A stretch of DNA of 28,869 nt from Zygnema circumcarinatum (GCA_037447605.1 CM074817.1:2166-31034), one strand, 5' to 3'. Shown: positions 1-8,687, counted from the first letter of the stretch. The notes: generated from the sequence alone by a model not told the origin. Numbers and translations are program-made.

Positions 1-916
1 CCGGCCTTGTACCCACCATTAGGTACATCAAGCTACCTATGGCTGACCTGTAAGGTACGTCCTTCATGGCTCTCTCCTCCTCCTCTGACTGCGGCTCCAT
101 CTCCTTCGAAAGGTGAACTCCAGCCTCCATCGGGCTAGAGATGGGCCGGCAATTGAACATCCCAAACCTGTCCAAAACATCCGTGGCATATTTCCTCTGG
201 GAGAGGAAAAAACTGCCGTCTCTTGCCTTCTTGAGCTGAATCTCAAGAAGGTACTCGGCCTCTCCAAGGTCCGTCATCTGGAAGTTCCTCTGCATTAGAT
301 CTTTCAAGCTCTGAATGCTGAGAGCCGAGGAACTGACTATGATGAGGTCATCTACATATATCCCCACATAGACTAGCTCCTTCCCTTCCCCTTTGCTATA
401 AACTGAATGATCGGTTTTGAACCTTTTGAAGCCATTCTCCCTCAGCAAATCATCGACCTTCTCGTACCAAACACGTGGTGCTTGCTTCAGGCCATACAAG
501 CTTTTCACAAGCTTGCAAACGAGCTCCTCCTTCCCGGCTTCCACCTTCCCCTCTGGCTGCTCCATGTAGATTTCCTCTGCAAGGTCTCCATACAAGAACG
601 CCGTTTTGATGTCCAGCTGATGGACCATCATCTCCGCTGAAGCAGCAATTGATATTAGTGCTCTCAAAGAATTAAATTTCACAACAGGGGTGAAAGTTTC
701 AGAGTAGTCAATGCCCTCCTTTTGACTGTAGCCCTTTGCTACCAGCCGTGCTTTGTAGCGGTCCACGCTCCCATCGGACTTCCTCTTGATCTTGAAGATC
801 CACTTACATCCTATCGCCTTCCTCCCCTTGGGCAGCTCCTCCAACCGCCAAGTGCGGTGGTTCTCGAAAACTGTCGGCTCAGCATCTATAAGCGGCGGCC
901 TTCCAAAGAGTGCAGA
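1..916 (-). CDS. Copia reverse transcriptase, partial (element 1)
   Basis: This frame is open from 916 to the window edge on the minus strand, with no stop in about 305 codons. Clear reverse transcriptase homology begins near 870 (TWRLEELPKGRK). It contains the palm motif QLDIKTAFLY, then VCKLVKSLYGLKQAPRVW, and the catalytic YVDD at 347-358, and ends at the window edge in YRSAIGSLMYLMVGTRP. In the family this enzyme copies the element's RNA to DNA in the virus-like particle. The frame differs from that of the integrase ORF upstream, and an in-frame stop at 917-919 separates them, so it is probably not made as part of one polyprotein. The domain itself looks intact; the RNase H part would lie before position 1. 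Confidence 0.88.
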
Positions 917-1056
917 TCAGCCCCTTCCGGCCGGATGGGGTGTGATGGTCGGGGAACTACGTGCCATGTAGCGATGGGCAATCTTTGGCGGAATCCCTTG
1001 AGTCAGGGTACACGATCTGGGCATGCTTCCGGAGCTAAAATTTCGCAGGCGGAGAT
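917..1056 (-). other. Degenerate hinge between integrase and reverse transcriptase of element 1
   Basis: In element 2 a continuous reading frame links the integrase C-terminal tail to the reverse transcriptase. Here the corresponding stretch is shorter, has no recognisable copia coding sequence, and shifts the frame. I read it as a small deletion plus decay, or a small unidentified replacement. Nothing else was recognised in it. Confidence 0.55.
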
Positions 1057-2475
1057 CTACAAAACACTGCATCGAGGATCAAAGCAGTAGAGTGCCTTCA
1101 CGGGACGTCCACTCCTCGTTGTTGGCTGGGGTTGAGGCTTAGGAGAGGTGCGGTACACTCTTGGTCGCCTTGGTGGAGTCACATCTGCATATGGGTCAAA
1201 TCCCACAGGCACAGTTGATGTCGACGACATCGGCTGAGGTGAATCGCTGGTCTCAAGCCAATCCTCTGGCTCCTCCTGCATGTCGGCAGGTCCTCCCCCA
1301 TTCTGAGTCGAGCCTTCCGACTCCTCGGGCTCACCGGGCGCATCTTTTGCAAAAGGATGTCTCGGGGAGCCATCTGCCCCCTCTGGCTGAGGAATCCCTC
1401 CAACACCTGCATCCTCCCAAATGAACTCAACCATGTTCCCATCCGAAGGGAACTCCGGGACGTCGGGCAGCTTGCCGAACTCCCAACTTGTCAGTTCGTC
1501 AACCTCCAGGTCTCGGCTGCTCTGAATCTTCATCATTACAGGGTTCCAAACCCGGTAAGTGTGACTATCAGAGTTGTAGCCAAGTAAGAAGCCATCTTCG
1601 GAGCGGGAGTCGAACTTCCCCTTCTGCTTCTGCTTAGGAACAGCCATCCAACACCGTGAGCCAAAAGCTCGCAAGTGCTCCACGGTTGGCTTCTTCCCAC
1701 TCCAAACCTCTTCAGGAACTCTATCCTTGAGGACTCTAGATGGACATCTATTTCTGATGTAAGCGGCTGTGTTCACAGCCTCTGCCCAAAACGTGGTAGG
1801 AAATGGAGAGTCACTCAGCATGGACCGAGCCATTTCTCCTAAGGTCCTATTGACTCTCTCAGCAGCGCCATTACTCTGAGGAGAGTACGGAGCAGAGAAT
1901 TCGTGTTTAACACCAAGAGACTTCAGGTACTCACTGAATTTCGTCGATTTGAACTCACCTCCGTTGTCCGAACGGAGGGCCTTCAGCTTCTTGCCGGTCT
2001 CTCTCTCAACTTGCAGCTGCCAGTCTCTGAAGGCTTCGAAAGCCTCTGACTTTTGCTTGAGAAACTTCACCCAGATCTTCCTTGAGCAGTCATCAAGGAA
2101 GGTAATGAAGTAATGTCCCCCACCTATGCTGGTAGGAGTCACAGGGCCACACAAGTCAGTGTGCACCAAGGCCAGCAGCTCCTTGGCGTGGTCCATGACA
2201 ACTCCACTCCTCACGAATGGCTGCCTATGAATCTTCCCTGCCATGGACGCATCACACACATGTTGTGCATCCACCTTCTCTGAATCAAGGGTAAGTCCTC
2301 TAACCATCCCCTTAGCAAGGTCCTTCAGGCTGCGAAAGCCCAAGTGTCCAAGTCTTCTGTGCCACCGGTCCAACTCCAAGGGGGACAGTTTGCACACCCT
2401 CCCTTCTGGCTTCCAATTTAGAAAATAAAGACCATCTCTTTCGTACCCCTCGAAGAGAGTCCTTCCTGTCTGCAT
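1057..2475 (-). CDS. Copia integrase region (element 1), HHCC finger altered
   Basis: An open frame of 472 codons on the minus strand, in the same frame as the gag-protease ORF upstream but separated from it by an in-frame TAA. It covers the integrase: zinc-finger histidines H39 and H44, Cys74, then the catalytic triad D107, D170 (in RSDNGGEF) and E206 (in GAAERVNR), with the usual spacing of 62 and 35 residues. The second finger cysteine expected three residues after Cys74 is a serine (CDAS versus CEEC in element 2), so zinc binding may be impaired. The tail is acidic and proline-rich and ends in the damaged hinge. Integrases of this family insert the cDNA into the chromosome. The Met at 2475 is only the first Met after the stop, not a natural start. 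Confidence 0.9.
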   Translation of the reverse strand: MQTGRTLFEGYERDGLYFLNWKPEGRVCKLSPLELDRWHRRLGHLGFRSLKDLAKGMVRGLTLDSEKVDAQHVCDASMAGKIHRQPFVRSGVVMDHAKELLALVHTDLCGPVTPTSIGGGHYFITFLDDCSRKIWVKFLKQKSEAFEAFRDWQLQVERETGKKLKALRSDNGGEFKSTKFSEYLKSLGVKHEFSAPYSPQSNGAAERVNRTLGEMARSMLSDSPFPTTFWAEAVNTAAYIRNRCPSRVLKDRVPEEVWSGKKPTVEHLRAFGSRCWMAVPKQKQKGKFDSRSEDGFLLGYNSDSHTYRVWNPVMMKIQSSRDLEVDELTSWEFGKLPDVPEFPSDGNMVEFIWEDAGVGGIPQPEGADGSPRHPFAKDAPGEPEESEGSTQNGGGPADMQEEPEDWLETSDSPQPMSSTSTVPVGFDPYADVTPPRRPRVYRTSPKPQPQPTTRSGRPVKALYCFDPRCSVL

Positions 2476-2514
2476 GTACGTAGCTATACACGCCTTTTCA
2501 AGGAAAACGACTTT

Positions 2515-3819
2515 TTAGCCTTTCTTGCACACTTGACTCACAGACACAAAGTTTGTCTGGAGCCCAGGGGTGTGAAGCACATTACCGATGGTGGTAGGTG
2601 CTGCACCTTGACTGTCCCCTATGCAGATTCTGACTTCTCCTCCTTGGGTCACGACAATGCCGTCCCCTGTCGCTGACTGAATCGAGCGAGTGGACTGGAG
2701 GGTCGACAACTCCTGAAACATCGACTCATTCGCACACATGTGTGCTGAAGCTCCGGAGTCGATCAGCCACGGCCTCACGAGCTCTCCTGCTTGCACCTGG
2801 CCCAAAAACTCTGCATGCTTACGGTCAGCAAACATCAGACTTGTTTCAACAGCCTCCTCCTTGCAGTCCACACTCTTGTGGCCCTTCTTCTTGCATTTGT
2901 AGCAGGTTCCAAAGAACTCCTTCTTCGACTTGTCGAGCTTCTTGTTCTTCGAATCGCCTCCTCTGTCTTGAGGGGCCTTGCTCCGGCAGTCGGGAGAGTA
3001 ATGGCCGATCTTGCCACAGTTGTAACACGTTGGCGGAGGGCGATCTCCTCCACGGGGGTTCTTCTCCTTGCCTTTCAGCTTGGTCTTAGCTCGCATAGCC
3101 AAGACGCTCTCGCTGCCGCTCGACTCATCCTGCAAAGAGTCTTCTTCACGAATCCTCTTCTTGACCTGCTCAAACGTCATCTTAGAGTTCACAAGCACGG
3201 TCCTGAGTGCAGTAGTCGTGGCCTCGAATCTACTGGGCAGGCCCCCCAAGAATTGGCTGACCTTATGATCTGACTCTAAGCCTTTCCCCATGACTACGAA
3301 TCTGGTCATCAGACTGTCAAACCTGGTCATGTAATCTACCAGCTTCTCATCAGAGGACATCTTCATTTTTCCTAACTCTGTGTACAAATGAACGATGGTG
3401 ACACTGTCCCTAGTGTCATACATCTCCTCTAGACACTTCCAAACCTCATGAGAGCTGGTCAAGTCGTAGAGCATGCTGGTCGGACTCCCCTTCACACTCA
3501 TAGCAATCTGCGTGAGTGCCTTGTTGTCCTTCACCAACCACCGGGCGTGGTCCTCCGGGTTTGTCTGCGCATTCGGCATCTTTATGCTGCCAGTCACGTG
3601 GCCGAACAGACCTTTCCCTTGGAGCAAGTAAGTCATACGCCACTTCCACCCCTTATAGTCAGTACCATCAAATGCTGGAATGCTGAACTTGACAGAGGAA
3701 GAATCCTCTTCTCCATGGGCTCTGATACCACTTGTTGGTGCAGAGGTGTTCCTCACAGACTCCTCTACACTCTTTCTTTCGCCTGAACTGTCTCCCTCAC
3801 CCTCAGTGGTCGCAGACAT
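2515..3819 (-). CDS. Copia Gag-protease (element 1)
   Basis: A 434-codon frame with the copia Gag fold (FDGTDYKGWKWRM near residues 50-62), two CCHC zinc knuckles (C265-C278 and C306-C319) that bind RNA, and the aspartic protease active site DSGAS at D354. The start ATG is 87 bases inside the 5' LTR; the frame leaves the LTR and reads through the tRNA primer site as SGIRA. The next Met (residue 62) lies inside the conserved Gag domain, which supports the upstream start. The frame ends at a TAA where element 2 continues with no stop, so this is a nonsense change and not a normal gag terminus. Protein made here would be Gag plus most of the protease. Confidence 0.9.
   Translation of the reverse strand: MSATTEGEGDSSGERKSVEESVRNTSAPTSGIRAHGEEDSSSVKFSIPAFDGTDYKGWKWRMTYLLQGKGLFGHVTGSIKMPNAQTNPEDHARWLVKDNKALTQIAMSVKGSPTSMLYDLTSSHEVWKCLEEMYDTRDSVTIVHLYTELGKMKMSSDEKLVDYMTRFDSLMTRFVVMGKGLESDHKVSQFLGGLPSRFEATTTALRTVLVNSKMTFEQVKKRIREEDSLQDESSGSESVLAMRAKTKLKGKEKNPRGGDRPPPTCYNCGKIGHYSPDCRSKAPQDRGGDSKNKKLDKSKKEFFGTCYKCKKKGHKSVDCKEEAVETSLMFADRKHAEFLGQVQAGELVRPWLIDSGASAHMCANESMFQELSTLQSTRSIQSATGDGIVVTQGGEVRICIGDSQGAAPTTIGNVLHTPGLQTNFVSVSQVCKKG
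3719..3730 (-). promoter_or_regulatory. Primer-binding site, initiator tRNA-Met (element 1)
   Basis: The minus strand reads TGGTATCAGAGC, the complement of the 3' end of plant initiator tRNA-Met and the standard primer site of plant copia elements. Two bases separate it from the LTR end. It is translated as part of gag. Confidence 0.88.
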
Positions 3820-4664
3820 TTTCTCTCAACTCTCTTTGCCAAGATAATACAATAGCGAATCCTCAAAGCAAAACAGAATGCGGAACGAGAGAAAAGTAAG
3901 GAGAAAGCTCAAGGCCCTAAAACTCCTTAATAAAACAGAGAAGATTACAACTCAGGCTCCCATAAGCCTGACTGCCCACTTCCTCTATTCCCTCTACCAA
4001 GCTCACTCTCGGCTGCCACTTCCCACACTACCTCCTTCTTCAAGGCAGCCTCTTCAACGCATGAAGAGTTCGGAAGCAGCTCCCTCCTCGGCAGTCACTC
4101 AGCAACGCCAGCAGTGCCTTGCCGTCCAAAGAGAAGGGGTTTTAATATCCTTCTATCCTACACACTATATAATACAGGATGTGACGTGACAATGTCACGT
4201 CACGGCCGCACTTGCGGGGCCTTGCAACAAGCACTCACAAAACATGAGTCACAATGACAATGCTCCACCTCCCTTATTTTGTGGTCCTTACTTAGAAGTG
4301 GTCCTACTTGTGGGCCTACTTGTGGTCCTACTTGTGGTCCCATTTTATGCAGCCAGTTACACAAAAGGCTAGATCCGAAGTCGCGTCCTCAAAGGCGCAG
4401 CCGCAATGCCTAGCCCCGAAAACCTACGTGGGACGGGTCCTTTCGACGCCGCGCGCCGTCACACCTATCCGGTCCTTATCGTCCGTACGATCCTGATTTC
4501 GGAGCCGGACCACAACGGTCCTGTCCGTGCACCGCGCCGCTCCGCGCGCCTGATTCGTACGCCGACCGACAAACAGCCCCCTTCTACTAAACTAAACTAG
4601 GCCAGCCCTTAGGAACTCTAGCGCTAACACGAACGTGGAACATGCTAACTATGTTACACCAACA
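3733..4664 (-). repeat. 5' LTR of element 1 (932 bp)
   Basis: The LTR has 8-bp inverted ends, TGTTGGTG at 3733 and CACCAACA ending at 4664, and lies directly beside the primer-binding site. It contains direct repeats of a TGGTCCTACTTG-like unit near 4300-4342, a TATA-like site, and the gag start codon 87 bases from its inner end. The partner LTR is outside the window. Confidence 0.85.
4165..4172 (-). promoter_or_regulatory. Probable TATA box of element 1 LTR
   Basis: The minus strand reads TTATATAG in the middle of the LTR, upstream of the gag start, a reasonable place for a retrotransposon core promoter. This is based on motif and position only. Confidence 0.4.
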
Positions 4665-4701
4665 TATTTTTGTGGTTTCAGCAAGCTGTAGCTAACCGTG
4701 C

Positions 4702-5016
4702 TGGCTGCAGCGCTTCAAACAGCGTCACGGCATCACCAGTTATGTGCGCCACGGGGAGTCTGGAGACGCAGATGAGGGTGGGGTGTAACAAGCTCTGTCT
4801 GAACTGCCAGGTATACTCCTGCAAAATTATTCACCCGAGGACGTCTTCAACTTTGACGAAGCTGGGTTGTACTATAGAGCAACACCAAGTCGGACCCTGG
4901 CATTGAGCAAGCCAAGAGGCTGGAAGAAGCAGAAGGACAGGGTCACAATTGGGCTGTGTGTGAACGTCACTGGCACTGAGAAGCTGAAGACAAGACAAGC
5001 CATCCTACCCTGCTGA
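4702..5016 (+). pseudogene. pogo/Tigger transposase fragment (DDE_1 family)
   Basis: The frame starting at 4702 reads WLQRFKQRHGI, the end of a CENP-B-like DNA-binding domain, then HGESGDADEG, an in-frame TAA, and SPEDVFNFDEAGLYYR, which holds the first catalytic Asp of the DDE transposase. It continues through KDRVTIGLCVNVTGTEKL before losing homology and reaching a stop at 5014-5016. The second and third catalytic acids are missing through an internal deletion. In the family this enzyme cuts and pastes the transposon; here it cannot be active. Confidence 0.8.
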
Positions 5017-5032
5017 AATGCAGCTTTGGATC

Positions 5033-5143
5033 CCAAAGATTCAGGGTGAAATTGGTAAAACCACAGCTGCAAACCTGTCCCGTGTCAGGCAAACCACCAT
5101 CCAGCAATACTTTGTGGCAAACGCCAACACCGATTTTTATTAA
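5033..5143 (+). pseudogene. pogo transposase C-terminus with PIP-box-like motif
   Basis: In a different frame from the DDE fragment, this stretch encodes an intact-looking C-terminus of about 36 residues ending at TAA. It contains QTTIQQYF at 5090-5113, matching the PCNA-interacting peptide consensus QxxhxxaY/F. PCNA-binding tails are known for pogo transposases. The frame change shows that the bases between the two fragments have been deleted. Confidence 0.65.
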
Positions 5144-5397
5144 CAGAGCTTATGTCTCAAGTGTGTTAAGATATTACATGAGCACTTGAAAGTGTTCTCG
5201 TCATGTTTACTTTGTCGGTTTTGCACTGTTGAAGAGCTTTGTATTAGTTTGTGTACATGGGTGTGCTGGTCTACAGTGGAAGCGAAGCATCTGTAATAAC
5301 ATTGACATTATATGTATAATGACAAACGGGTCATTATTGATATAGTGACACGAATGTGTGGGGGCCGACACAGTCACTATAACGTGAGTAGACTGTA

Positions 5398-5449
5398 CTG
5401 ATTGCCACGTGGTCTGCTCCCTCTCCCAAAACGACAATTTTCAAGTACT
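5398..5449. other. Short spacer between pogo end and repeat family R
   Basis: No recognisable feature. The exact left edge of family R copy A is uncertain and could lie anywhere in about 5400-5480. Confidence 0.4.
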
Positions 5450-6156
5450 TTTTTGTCGTTTTGTGATGATTCCTCCGCGTTGTAAAAGTGCATCTGAGCG
5501 CCTTGCGGTCGAAGGAAGGACCCACAAAACTTCGTCTTTTTTTTTTCCCCGTTGGCTGGTCAACCGAACACACCTGCTTTGGAGAAAATTTGCGTTCTGA
5601 AGTTTTTGTCTGTGCGCTTGGCAAAGCCGTACCGAAATGCGTACCTAGCCAATGCTTAATTCGCCCGACAAGCTTGCTAAAATGATTTGGCCATGGTCAA
5701 TGTCTGACCCCCCATAATAGGGGGGGTCAGACCTTCACCATCGCTTACGAAATTCAAAGATTCCCTATGCAGAAAGGTATTGATTTCGTTTCCAGGTTTC
5801 GGGTCGGAAACCGCGGCTCCCCCGAACCTGTCATGTCCCGTCCGTACTTCGAAATAGCTTACAAAAATGAGATACAGGCTCGGCACCCGAGCCTGTCGAA
5901 CGGCCACTTTTTGCGAAAAAGGCCTGCCGTACACGGCGGAATAGGCCCAACGGGCTTACGAAATTGGTTTGGCGATGGTCAAGGTCTGACCCCCCCTAAT
6001 GCAGGGGTTCAGGGCAGCTTTTTGTTTGCTTGAAAATGCGCCATGCGGTAGACCGTTTCGGGTTGGTCCAGTCCATGTTCGCGCTCATTTGGTTTTGGTG
6101 TTTCTGTCCGAAGTTGCGAACCCAAACTCCACTCAGCTCTTCAACAAGTTCGGAGC
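5450..6156 (+). repeat. Family R repeat, copy A, left part (carries a small insertion)
   Basis: Clearly similar to 25760-26252 and 27150-27631. Shared landmarks are GAGCGCCTTGCGGTCGAAGG, the CAACCGAACACACCTGCTTT stretch, TGTGCGCTTGG, and CCGAAGTTGCGAACCCAA before the break. Between about 5630 and 6003 copy A has unrelated sequence absent from the other copies. The repeat is interrupted at 6156 by element 2 and resumes at 13993. No conserved ORF was found in all copies; origin unknown (non-autonomous element or old gene-flanking duplication). Confidence 0.72.
5689..5996. repeat. Hairpin and repeated termini inside family R copy A
   Basis: A 25-base sequence at 5689-5713 is followed after six bases by its near-exact inverse (5720-5745), making a strong hairpin with a C6/G7 core. 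A third, direct copy lies at 5971-5996. The motif CTTACGAAATT also recurs at 5745-5755 and 5955-5965. This looks like a small foldback or MITE-type insertion, or an insertion whose end was duplicated. Confidence 0.55.
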
Positions 6157-6858
6157 TGTTGACAATTTGAGCCAGCTTCCCCTCACTACCCTCACTAATT
6201 GACATGCTTGCAGAACTGAAACAAAACACTTTTCAATGCACACACTGAGAAGCAAAAGATTCAATTCAGATGCACATACAAAAGTGTAAGGTAAGGAGAA
6301 AGCCCACGGCCTCAAAACTCCATAATTAAGTATGGAAGAGAAACAAGCGTTTGGACAAGCTCACTGGCTTTCACTACAGCTCTGACTAACTCTCCAACCT
6401 CCTACTGCCCATACAGTTAGGCAGTTGCACTCCAGCTACACAAGCTAAGTTACAACTGAATCAAGATATAAAACCTATACAAATCCTACTTAAATACTAA
6501 GCAACGATAATCTCCACGTTCCACCGCAAGCCGCCGCGCGCCACTGCACTGCACTGCACGCCAATGCACTGCGCGCCACCACACCGCACTGCACGCCACC
6601 GCACCGCGCACCTCCACGATCAAGGCAACGCTCCACGTCGCCTTGAGCTCCCTTCCACTGAGCTCCCTTCCACTGAGCTCCCACTGAGCTCCCTTCCACC
6701 GCAAAAGGGGGGGGGCTCCGCCTGAAAGGCCGCCATCACCAAAGGAGGAATGTCCGTACAGTCTCCTCGATCCCTCGACCCTTCGAACCTTCGAGACCGT
6801 TCGGGAGTACGCATGCGCTTCTTCGATGTCCACGTGTCAACATCCGCTCACCTCAAGA

Positions 6859-8409
6859 CACGTAAAGGGATGATATATTGAACTCACGATGGCAAGGCCA
6901 TCAAACGTACATGAAGAAAATCAACATCGGGAACCAAAGGTAGCGGTCACAATGGACTAAAGGACGAAGAAAAAGCTTTTGAACGAATGTCTACTCCTAG
7001 GCTCAACAACACGGCACTAGAAGTAGCCGCGAAGGTCGCCAAGATGTGGCGCAGCACGCGTAGGAAGAGGGGGGAGACCACCGGGACAAGCACCAACAAC
7101 CGCCGCACGCCGAAGGATGGTGGAAGCAAGGCAACGCTGCAAAGCGATAGAAATGCGCTGTCGATAAAAAGCCGCGAGGATCGCTGGGGGAGGGCTTCCG
7201 GGGCCGTGCATCTCAAAGGAGCGATGGGCGCAGTGGCGAAGGAAGACATCCAACCGAGCATCGAGGCAGCCAAAAATCTCGACCGCCAACGGAACAAACT
7301 CATCGGCCGAGTCACGGTGAGCATATGCGCGCTCCTTACGGAGGGCCGCGTCTCGAGCAGCAACGCCCTCGTGGTGTGCAGAACGGGATAATAGGGCATG
7401 GCAAGTCGGATCAGCCAATACAACGTCCCCAAAAATACGCCGCGCGCCATCTAAAAGAGCAAGGTCGGGACGCACGCCGCGCTCGCCTGTCGTAGTTTGC
7501 CGAGGTGGGATAACATGGGACGGCTCGCGCTGCACAAGGTAACCTGCCTCCTGAGCCACGGCGGCAATAGCATCACGAACCACATTGTGGGCCAAGATAC
7601 GCTCGCCACCTCGTACACAACGAAGAAGGTGCATACCCTGCGCATCAATCGAACGACCACAACCACAACGGGGAGAGCCCTGCAAAGGGGGGTGGGGGAG
7701 CCCAAGACGAAGACGCGCAGCAAGCTGAAACTGGCTTGGAGAGAGTCAAAGGGTGGAAAAAATCGGGGTAGCGGCCAGCCACGCCCCTGCACCAGGACCA
7801 ACACAAGAGCGCAACCGAGCGCACGCAACATCGGAAGGGAGAGCCGCAATAAGGGAAGAAAAATCAGCAGCAACAACCTCCTCTGTCACAGCGGGCTTAA
7901 CACGCGAAACTGATTCAACAACTAAGGAAGCAAAAGGGGGGACACGAGCCTGAGCACTAGAAGGGAGCAAACCATGAGCAGCACGCAAAGCAACCTGGAA
8001 CGGAAGAGGACCATCATCAACATGAGCAACAACAGACTGAAGCAACGGACGATCAGCCACAAGGAAACGCGAAGCTAGAACTGGAGCAACAAGAGCCCAG
8101 CTACCCAAAAGGGCAGGGGATGCAACACGCGCAGTGGGGACAAGCCCCAAACCACCTGCAGAAATAGGAAGGGAGGCCTGTAGACGAGCAAGCGGACCTT
8201 CGGGCCGGTCAAAAATACCAGGACCCAAAAGACGATGACACACAGAGAAAAGACGCTCATCAAAAGTATGCAAGGACGCAAGAAAAGCGAGGGTAGGAGG
8301 TAGGGTCCGTAAAAGATAGGAGGGACGTAAGGCAAAACAACGAGTAAGCAGGGAAAAGGCCACCTGAGGATCAGAAAGATGAGGCAACTCATCAACCTGA
8401 GACAAATCT
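6859..8409 (-). mobile_element. 5'-truncated non-LTR retrotransposon with restriction-like endonuclease
   Basis: A 1551-bp minus-strand insertion in the 3' LTR of element 2. The bases TCAAGA occur on both sides (6853-6858 and 8410-8415) but once in the intact 5' LTR (13716-13721), so they are the target duplication. Only the C-terminal part of the reverse transcriptase protein remains, as expected of 5' truncation during target-primed reverse transcription. About 158 bases of 3' untranslated sequence (6859-7016) follow the coding part; no poly(A) tail is present. Confidence 0.85.
7017..8409 (-). pseudogene. Non-LTR reverse transcriptase C-terminus with CCHC finger and restriction-like endonuclease
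   Basis: One reading frame of about 464 codons runs through the insertion, broken by a TGA at 7746-7748. The first part (FALRPSYLLRTLPP, then LPISAGGLGLVPTARVA) matches the region downstream of the catalytic palm in non-LTR reverse transcriptases. After the stop come a zinc-finger-like CGCG-H-C arrangement (CGCGRSIDAQGMHLLRC) and the endonuclease signature R-P-D then 12 residues then D (RPDLALLDGARRIFGD), followed by K-x3-Y. This order is typical of R2-like elements with a restriction-like endonuclease, unlike the N-terminal AP endonuclease of common plant LINEs. In the family the nuclease nicks the target site. The catalytic RT core is missing. The ORF seems to extend to 8471 only because it reads into LTR sequence. 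Confidence 0.82.
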
Positions 8410-8687
8410 TCAAGAATGCGAATCGTCGTCAGTACAATAAGGCAACTCCGCAACCAACCGCTGCGGGGCACGTGGAATAACTAAACTAATTCATTCTGAA
8501 ATATCTCCCAAGTGGTCGCGGCCTATCGCTGCTCGCCACGTGTCCAAACTTGACTCCTCGTGTTCAGACCACCCGAACAGGACCTAGTGCCCTGTTCCCA
8601 TTATGACTAGATCTCTTAAGGACGACCGACACGAGCTAAGGACCGTACGGTGTACTTTCTAGGCCTATACCCTTATTGTACACTACA

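Larger units (their letters stand above)
1..4664 (-). mobile_element. Ty1/copia LTR retrotransposon, element 1 (3' end outside window)
   Basis: Minus-strand Ty1/copia element, read from its 5' LTR (3733-4664) through primer-binding site, gag, protease, integrase and reverse transcriptase. The order integrase before reverse transcriptase is the copia hallmark. The window starts inside the reverse transcriptase, so RNase H, polypurine tract and 3' LTR are not visible. The coding part is broken by an in-frame TAA after the protease (2515-2517) and by a degenerate, frame-shifted stretch between integrase and reverse transcriptase (917-1056). The five bases after the LTR (4665-4669, TATTT) are the candidate target duplication, but the partner copy lies outside the window. 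It sits beside a pogo-like remnant and may have landed in it. Confidence 0.92.
4665..5397 (+). mobile_element. pogo/Tigger-type DNA transposon remnant (5' end missing)
   Basis: Plus-strand remnant of a Tc1/mariner-superfamily pogo/Tigger element. It keeps a piece of the transposase, its C-terminus, and a 3' end whose minus-strand sequence begins CAGTCTACTCACG followed inward by TTATAGTGAC, a style usual for pogo terminal repeats. The end at 5395 is followed by TA (5396-5397), the target dinucleotide of this group. The 5' part is absent: element 1's LTR begins at once at 4664, so it was probably interrupted by that insertion. About 215 bases between the transposase end and the terminal repeat hold no recognised gene. 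Confidence 0.7.
6157..8687 (-). repeat. 3' LTR of element 2, split by a nested insertion
   Basis: Matches the 5' LTR in two blocks, 6157-6858 and 8410-8687, ends TGTTGACA and CACTACA. About 974 bases remain after removing the insertion and one copy of its target duplication, against 954 in the 5' LTR. Most of the difference lies in short GC-rich repeats near 6540-6680 (an extra 5-bp unit and an extra 15-bp unit). The LTR's own gag start codon (6205-6207 or 6227-6229) reads out into flanking host DNA as far as 5996. Confidence 0.9.

Noticed and set aside
722-1090. 122-codon plus-strand ORF, and other plus-strand ORFs over 1-3800
   Set aside because: They are antisense to copia integrase and reverse transcriptase, whose conserved motifs are on the minus strand.
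6486-6833. 115-codon ORF in the LTR and its partner at 13373-13696
   Set aside because: They are LTR sequence with short GC repeats; length differs between the two LTRs and no domain is seen.
7497-7913. Overlapping ORFs on both strands in the non-LTR insertion
   Set aside because: GC-rich coding DNA gives open frames in several phases. Only the minus-strand frame at 7017-8409 has reverse transcriptase and endonuclease motifs.
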